Shown here: positions 38,588-43,786 of the stretch, piece by piece
Position numbering within the stretch: the stretch's first letter is position 1
Layout of the letters: the number at the start of each line of letters is the position of its first letter
Source: Treponema sp.
Lineage (GTDB): Bacteria; Spirochaetota; Spirochaetia; Treponematales; Treponemataceae
DNA: 43,786 nucleotides
Reading direction: 5' to 3'
Assembly: GCA_024683675.1 (NCBI GenBank)
Contig: JAIKYB010000243.1
Span: forward strand, 1-43,786
Program-made: the position numbers and the translations under genes
The notes under the pieces: generated by a model
What the model was told of the DNA's origin: nothing
What the model saw: only the letters and a program-made list of their open reading frames with translations
Databases searched by the model: none

Positions 38588-38615
38588 ATTATATCTATTT
38601 TTTGATTCTTGTCAA
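38588..38615 (-). promoter_or_regulatory. Sigma70-like promoter of ispE
   Basis: Minus strand TTGACA-N16-TATAAT; -10 is 12 nt from ATG. Confidence 0.8.
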
Positions 38616-38693
38616 ACCACTTACTAAAATATAACAAATTCATAACAAATATTTTTAACAAAAAATAAAAAATAAAATTATACTTCTGACTAG

Positions 38694-38722
38694 TTGACAA
38701 TTCATGCTCTCTGATTTACATT
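38694..38722 (+). promoter_or_regulatory. Sigma70-like promoter of acidic-protein gene
   Basis: TTGACA-N17-TACATT. Confidence 0.72.
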
Positions 38723-38751
38723 TTAGAAAAAGTACAAATATTGAGGTATTT

Positions 38752-39009
38752 ATGTCTGCTGATTCCGATTTCGAAGAGATGACTATGTCTTTTTCCTATG
38801 ATGATGATTTCGATGACTTTGATGAAGATTTCGACGATGATTTTGACGACTACGAAGAAGACGACGAAGCATTGGACGAATTTGATGATGAAGAAGACCT
38901 TTACTTTGACGATGTCTTTAAAGAAGAAGATGTAGATGAACCCTACGATGACGTTGAAGAAGAAGATGGCTACGGAAGCTATAGAAGCGGCTTCGACGAC
39001 GAAGAATAA
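38752..39009 (+). CDS. Hyper-acidic Asp/Glu-rich small protein
   Basis: MSADSDFEEMTMSFSYDDDFDDFDEDFDDDFDDYEEDDEA...; SD-like GAGG upstream; track start 38704 lies within promoter. Confidence 0.75.
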   Translation: MSADSDFEEMTMSFSYDDDFDDFDEDFDDDFDDYEEDDEALDEFDDEEDLYFDDVFKEEDVDEPYDDVEEEDGYGSYRSGFDDEE

Positions 39010-39020
39010 TTAAGCACAAA

Positions 39021-39054
39021 AAAATGCCGGATTTAAATCCGGCATTAAATTTTT
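39021..39054. terminator. Bidirectional intrinsic terminator
   Basis: aatgccggattt-aaatccggcatt with flanking A/T runs. Confidence 0.88.
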
Positions 39055-39061
39055 CCCCAAT

Positions 39062-39412
39062 TTACTCTAGTGGAATAAGACGGCCTGCATGCCATAATTT
39101 TTCCAAATCATAGAAATTACGTGCAGATTCTGACATAAGATGAACCACAACAGAACCTAAATCAATAAGATTCCAGTCATCTCCATCAGGACTCTTTTTA
39201 TTTGTAAGATGGATTTCCATATCATTATTCTTGATATAATCCTTAATCTGTTTATACAAGCCCTGCCAATGCACAGAACTGTTTACAGTTACAATTACAA
39301 AATAATCAGTCCAGCTGTTAAGTCCACTGATATCAAGAAGAACAACATCATTTCCCTTTCCGTCAATCATAAGCTTTGCAATTTCTATTGCCTTTTCTTC
39401 TGTTGTTTTCAT
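39062..39412 (-). CDS. rsfS: Ribosomal silencing factor RsfS
   Basis: KKSPDGDDWNLIDLGSVVVHLMSESARNFYDLEKLW. Confidence 0.93.
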   Translation of the reverse strand: MKTTEEKAIEIAKLMIDGKGNDVVLLDISGLNSWTDYFVIVTVNSSVHWQGLYKQIKDYIKNNDMEIHLTNKKSPDGDDWNLIDLGSVVVHLMSESARNFYDLEKLWHAGRLIPLE

Positions 39413-39424
39413 AAAGTGCTCCTT

Positions 39425-40630
39425 TTATCGAACATATCGACCATCAAAATCCTTTCCAAGGATAATAGTAAAGTCTACATTTGCTTCAGATGATGATTCC
39501 GCAGCTTCTTCTTCAGGCTCCGGATCTCTAATATTTGTACAATGGATAAACTCACCAACCAGCTTTGCTACAGTTTCATTTCCAATATGATTTATAATCA
39601 CGGTCTCTTCATAATCATTACGACTTGCATTAACCGGGCTAAGTACATCATAGCTGGCATTCTGGAAGAGAATTGCTGTATTTCTGGCAAGGCCCTGCAC
39701 TGTAGTTCCATTTTGAATCTCTATAACATATACACGACTGGTCATAGAATCTGCTGTAGAATTCAAGATTGCTACATTCTGACGTACTGCTTCCTTAATA
39801 AATTCACCATTATTATCAGGGAAGAGTAATAACTGATCATCAACACGACGCAAAGAACCTGTAATTGTCTGACGCAGAATTGACTCCGAATCAACATCCG
39901 CAATCAGTTTTATAAGCGTTTTTTCCTCTTCCTTAGTAAGATTTGAAGTAACACAATCAGAATAAATCTTAAAGTTATCATCATTAAGGAAGATTTCGTA
40001 CTTCTTATCATGAATACCGCTTAAGAATGCCGCCATACAATTCTGATATCTTTCCTGTACATCATACTCAGTTTCTTCAGGAAGTCTATAACGCAAATAA
40101 ACCGCAATTTTATCACCATCAAGATTGATAGCTCCAGATGGAAGAAGCCAGCGCTCCCCTTCTTCAGAAACACAATCTACCGGCTCAGAAATAAAGACTC
40201 TCATACCACCAAGATAATCTGATATTTTAATAAAATCGTCAAAATCAAGAATGATATAAAATGGAACCTTTATTCCTAATAATTTTTCAACTTCTGTTTT
40301 ATATGCTTCAACTCCCGCTTCTGAATAAACCCTTTTTAGCATATCTACTCGGTTTAAAGACTGCCAGATAGCACCTGTATAACCTGGAAGATTAATAAGG
40401 GCAGCCTTATAGGATTCCGGATAATAAATCATTACGCTGGAAAAAAGAACTTCGGAGTCTTCATCTTCTATAATAAAGAGCGTTTTAACATTGGAATCTC
40501 TTGTGACAACTTCATTTACAGTATTTGTCTTTAGGGCAAGAGAAAAAACAAGTACAAGGATAGCTGCTAAAGCAAGAATAAAAGCTATGAACAATATACC
40601 TTTCTGTTCATTTCTAATTTTTTTCTTCAT
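39425..40630 (-). CDS. LytR-CpsA-Psr (LCP) family protein with LytR_C domain
   Basis: YIILDFDDFIKISDYLGGMRVFI, LDGDKIAVYLRYR; C-terminal VIEIQNGTTVQGLARNTAILF. Confidence 0.82.
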   Translation of the reverse strand: MKKKIRNEQKGILFIAFILALAAILVLVFSLALKTNTVNEVVTRDSNVKTLFIIEDEDSEVLFSSVMIYYPESYKAALINLPGYTGAIWQSLNRVDMLKRVYSEAGVEAYKTEVEKLLGIKVPFYIILDFDDFIKISDYLGGMRVFISEPVDCVSEEGERWLLPSGAINLDGDKIAVYLRYRLPEETEYDVQERYQNCMAAFLSGIHDKKYEIFLNDDNFKIYSDCVTSNLTKEEEKTLIKLIADVDSESILRQTITGSLRRVDDQLLLFPDNNGEFIKEAVRQNVAILNSTADSMTSRVYVIEIQNGTTVQGLARNTAILFQNASYDVLSPVNASRNDYEETVIINHIGNETVAKLVGEFIHCTNIRDPEPEEEAAESSSEANVDFTIILGKDFDGRYVR

Positions 40631-41214
40631 TTTTTACTGCCCACCTTGTTTTTATAATATTCCAGAAGCTTAAGAGTATCAGGATAAAGAGTATACCCCT
40701 TTTTAGTAACATACTCATAATTTTCATAAAAGACTGTAGAAAACATATCTTCCAATGAAAGTTTATATAAAGCTTCCCTATATTCATCTGTTGACTGAGG
40801 ACGACCAGGTTCTATTTTATCTGCTATAAAGAGACATTTTCCCAGATCGGATAATCCAATTTTTGCAGAGGTATGATACGCAACTGCCTCCAGAATTTCC
40901 TTGTCCTTAATGCCAAATTTTTCATTCATCAATACAGAAGCGGCCCTTCCATGTAATAAAGATGGATTTTTTAGTTCAAAATCCATAATAGGATCTCCAT
41001 CCTTTTGGGCAAGAGCTATCTGCTGTTCAGCTGGAAAATCCTTACACATATCATGTCCAATACCAGAAAGATAACCTTTTGTTTCATCTAAAGAATAAAG
41101 ACGGCATAATCTGGCTGTCATTTCAGCAACTCTGACAGAATGCTCAAAGCGTGATTTTTTTACATTTGCTTTTGTAAATTCACGAATGTCATCAATAAGT
41201 GCAAGATAGTCCAT
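40627..41214 (-). CDS. yqeK: HD-domain hydrolase YqeK (bis(5'-nucleosyl)-tetraphosphatase type)
   Basis: RFEHSVRVAEMTARLCRLY, GIGHDMCKDFP, AVAYHTSAKIGLSDLGKCLFIADKIEPGR. Confidence 0.92.
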   Translation of the reverse strand: MDYLALIDDIREFTKANVKKSRFEHSVRVAEMTARLCRLYSLDETKGYLSGIGHDMCKDFPAEQQIALAQKDGDPIMDFELKNPSLLHGRAASVLMNEKFGIKDKEILEAVAYHTSAKIGLSDLGKCLFIADKIEPGRPQSTDEYREALYKLSLEDMFSTVFYENYEYVTKKGYTLYPDTLKLLEYYKNKVGSKK

Positions 41215-41270
41215 AAGATTTTTAATCCCTTTTAAATATACTCAAAATAGGCAGTTAAAACAAGTTAGCT

Positions 41271-42398
41271 TTAGGATTCACTACCAGGATACTGTATATC
41301 TTCCATATCATCCTCATCCATAATGGCTCGGGATGCAAGAAAATCACTTCCAAAGCTTTTTGCTTCTGCTCCCTGATTTTCTGTTTTACTTTCCTGACTA
41401 TTTACCAGCTTCATAATTTCCTGACGGGCTTCCTTCATTCCTCGACCAGCCATTACAGAAACAGGAATTACACTTGTTTCAGGCTCTTCTGCACGGATTT
41501 TTTCTGCAAGCTCTACGGCATGTTCATAAGCGCCTTCAAGGTCAATCTTATTACATAAAACAAGTCTAGGCTTTTCCATAAGCTCGTCAGAATACTTTTC
41601 CAGCTCACTACAAAGTGTAGAATAAGCAGTAAGGTAATTTTCATCTGAACAGTCAATCATAAAAATAAGGCAGGAGGTTCTTGTTATATGCTTAAGGAAG
41701 GTATCTCCAAGGCCAAGTCCTTCTGAAGCTCCTTCAATAATTCCAGGAATATCAGCAATAATGATATCACTGTCATCATCTACACGAAGAACTCCAAGGT
41801 TTGGAATAATTGTCGTAAATGGATATGGAGCAATTTTTGGTCTTGCATTAGTAAAGAAGGTAAGCAGAGAAGATTTTCCTGCATTTGGGAAGCCTACAAG
41901 ACCAGCATCAGCCATAATAGACAGTTCAAGCATAAGCTTACGGGTTTCACCAGGCTGCCCCGGATTAGCATGACGAGGAGCCTGATTTGTTGAGGTCTTA
42001 AAATGTACGTTACCCCAACCACCGTTTCCTCCTGTAAGGAAAGTAAAGCTTTCATCACCACTTGCGGTAGAAAAATCATAAATAATTTCACCAGTTTCGG
42101 CATCTCTGATAGTAGTTCCAGGTGGAACCGGAATTACACAATCTTCACCGTCTGCACCAAAGCGATTCCAGCCTTGACCATCACCACCGTTTTTAGCCTT
42201 AAAAAAATGTCTGTGACGCAGCTTTGCCAGGGTACGCATATTACGCTTTACAGTAAAGATTACATCTCCACCCTTTCCACCGTCACCGCCGTTTGGTCCA
42301 CCATGAGGAATATACTTTTCTCTGCGGAAGGCTACACAACCATTTCCACCGTTACCAGAGCGAACTTCAATAGTTGCTTCGTCTGCAAAACCAATCAT
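41271..42398 (-). CDS. obgE: GTPase ObgE/CgtA
   Basis: GNGGNGCVAFRREKYIPHGGPNGGDGGKGGDV, GFPNAGKSSLLTFFTNARPKIAPYPFTTI. Start at MIGFADEA (42398), SD GGAG. Confidence 0.97.
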   Translation of the reverse strand: MIGFADEATIEVRSGNGGNGCVAFRREKYIPHGGPNGGDGGKGGDVIFTVKRNMRTLAKLRHRHFFKAKNGGDGQGWNRFGADGEDCVIPVPPGTTIRDAETGEIIYDFSTASGDESFTFLTGGNGGWGNVHFKTSTNQAPRHANPGQPGETRKLMLELSIMADAGLVGFPNAGKSSLLTFFTNARPKIAPYPFTTIIPNLGVLRVDDDSDIIIADIPGIIEGASEGLGLGDTFLKHITRTSCLIFMIDCSDENYLTAYSTLCSELEKYSDELMEKPRLVLCNKIDLEGAYEHAVELAEKIRAEEPETSVIPVSVMAGRGMKEARQEIMKLVNSQESKTENQGAEAKSFGSDFLASRAIMDEDDMEDIQYPGSES

Positions 42399-42410
42399 AA
42401 AAAACTCCAA

Positions 42411-42445
42411 AAAAAATACCCGGCTGATTTACGTCACGCCGGGCA
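42411..42445 (-). terminator. Terminator-like hairpin between rpmA and obgE
   Basis: Minus strand cccggc...gccggg followed by T-run. Confidence 0.75.
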
Positions 42446-42468
42446 CTTCATTAAATAAATACTGAAAC

Positions 42469-42723
42469 TTATTTAGCTGCTTCTACAGAAATGTATTTGT
42501 GATTCATACGTTCGCTGTAAACAACTTTTCCGTCAGCAGTTGCGAACAAGCTGTCATCTCCGGCTTTCATTACATTTTCACCAGGATAGAATTTTGTTCC
42601 ACGCTGTCTAACAAGAATTGAACCTGCAGTAACAGTTTCACCAGCATATTTTTTTATACCCAGATTTTTTGGATTTGAATCGCGGCCGTTTTTTGCACCG
42701 CTTCCACCTCTAGTTCTTCCCAT
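42469..42723 (-). CDS. rpmA: 50S ribosomal protein L27
   Basis: [46 protein letters not shown]. Confidence 0.97.
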   Translation of the reverse strand: MGRTRGGSGAKNGRDSNPKNLGIKKYAGETVTAGSILVRQRGTKFYPGENVMKAGDDSLFATADGKVVYSERMNHKYISVEAAK

Positions 42724-42752
42724 AGTAGTCTCCTATATAAAGATTAAAGCAA

Positions 42753-43067
42753 TTATGCAAGTGTGATAGAATCAACACGAACTTTTGTATACTGCTGTCT
42801 GTGTCCGATTACACGATGATAATCTTTCTTTGACTTGTACTTGAATACAAGTACCTTCTTGTCTTTGAAAGTCTCTTCAACCACTACAGTTACTTTAGCA
42901 CCCTTAACATAAGGAGTACCAACACTGATTTTATCTCCATCACTTACTAAAAGAACTGTGTCGATGTCGATTTTTGTGCCGTTTTCAGCATCAAGCTTAT
43001 CTACAGTAAGGACAAGGTCTTTTTCTGCTTTATACTGCTTGCCCTTGAATTCAATTGTAGCGTACAT
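42753..43067 (-). CDS. rplU: 50S ribosomal protein L21
   Basis: MYATIEFKGKQYKAEKDLVLTVDKL...VLVFKYKSKKDYHRVIGHRQQYTKVRVDSI; SD GAGGT. Confidence 0.97.
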   Translation of the reverse strand: MYATIEFKGKQYKAEKDLVLTVDKLDAENGTKIDIDTVLLVSDGDKISVGTPYVKGAKVTVVVEETFKDKKVLVFKYKSKKDYHRVIGHRQQYTKVRVDSITLA

Positions 43068-43214
43068 ACAATACCTCTTATAATTTATAAGCGCCCTGAG
43101 CAGTGGAAAAAAGGAAACGTAATCCAATCTGCAGAAGACTGATGCCAGACCCGACTAGAAGTGTAAAACGGGGATTAAACACCAATAATCCTAAAGTCTA
43201 AACACGTATCAAAG

Positions 43215-43243
43215 AATATATCAGAAAGGGGATTTTTATGCAA
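43215..43243 (-). promoter_or_regulatory. Sigma70-like promoter for rplU, leaving a long 5' leader
   Basis: Minus strand TTGCAT-N17-TATATT. Confidence 0.6.
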
Positions 43244-43268
43244 TAGGAGAACATAAGAGAATATAAAG

Positions 43269-43298
43269 AAAGGGCAGACTAAAATCAGCCTGCCCTTC
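43269..43298 (-). terminator. Intrinsic terminator of GH94 gene
   Basis: aagggcag...ctgccctt stem. Confidence 0.75.
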
Positions 43299-43320
43299 TA
43301 TGCTTTCTAAAGACTAACGC

Positions 43321-43786
43321 TTAAACACGCTCTACAGGATAAGCTTTTGCATCTTTTCCCATGTAAGCAACAATCTTAGAGCCGTCTTTAATCATATCTA
43401 CAGGAATAAAGGCAGCATCAATGCGTTTTCCATCTACTTCGATGTATTCAACACCCTTACATACATGCTGTGGGTTCTTTACTTCGATGTGGAGGTTCAT
43501 CTTGCGCCAGCGGCGTTCTACAGTGTAGCCGTCCCAATCATGTTTGATACATGGATCGATTAAGAGACCTTCGTACTGTGGTTTAATACCAAGCATGTAC
43601 TGAGTGATTGCGTAGTATGACCAGGTACCTGCACCAGAAAGCCAGGAAGTTCTTGTATTTCCAGGGCGTTTAGAGAAGGTAGAGTAAGTTGTCTGTCCTA
43701 CTACATAAGGTTCACTCTGGCGGATTTCTGCCTTGTCGTTATATGCAGCTGGAATAGAAGCCTTACAATATTCGTAAGCACGGTCT
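43321..43786 (-). CDS. C-terminus of GH94-type phosphorylase (cellobiose phosphorylase-like), truncated at window edge
   Basis: Frame stays open to the edge: DRAYEYCKASIPAAYNDKAEIRQSEPYVVGQTTYSTFSKRPGNTRTSWLSGAGTWSYYAITQYMLGIKPQYEGLLIDPCIKHDWDGYTVERRWR. Confidence 0.88.
   Translation of the reverse strand, partial: DRAYEYCKASIPAAYNDKAEIRQSEPYVVGQTTYSTFSKRPGNTRTSWLSGAGTWSYYAITQYMLGIKPQYEGLLIDPCIKHDWDGYTVERRWRKMNLHIEVKNPQHVCKGVEYIEVDGKRIDAAFIPVDMIKDGSKIVAYMGKDAKAYPVERV

Noticed and set aside
38704-38751. N-terminal extension MLSDLHFRKSTNIEVF of the acidic protein
   Set aside because: It overlaps the spacer and -10 of a strong promoter; ATG at 38752 with upstream GAGG is the better start.

Overview
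The window is about 43.8 kb of a low-GC (estimated by eye) spirochaete chromosome. Protein families and gene order look Treponema-like. It is mostly conserved housekeeping DNA: a minus-strand run recA-folK-scpA-scpB-rluB-like-cmk-rpsA; rpe; a giant spirochaetal-type greA; deoC; a 2[4Fe-4S] ferredoxin missed by the ORF track; an M23 peptidase; a class A PBP; rlmJ; clpB; an M16C peptidase; fliG; tRNA-Gln(TTG); spoVG; ispE; and a rplU-rpmA-obgE-yqeK-LCP-rsfS cluster. A partial GH94-type phosphorylase lies at the right edge. There is no CRISPR array, prophage or classical transposon. The most unusual non-coding DNA is a GC-rich structured repeat cluster (about 36,935-37,300) beside tRNA-Gln. It contains direct and inverted copies of the tRNA 3' end, three copies of a 16-mer (two clearly framed by hairpins) and two similarly organised units. 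Other notable items: a possibly switch-like structured RNA with an intrinsic terminator at 20,833-20,944; several genes whose sigma70-like promoters lie so close to the start codon that the transcripts would be leaderless or nearly so; a Fis-type regulator with degenerate AAA+ motifs; a hyper-acidic small protein; and a ParB-like protein without an HTH. All calls come from reading the sequence; no database search was run.
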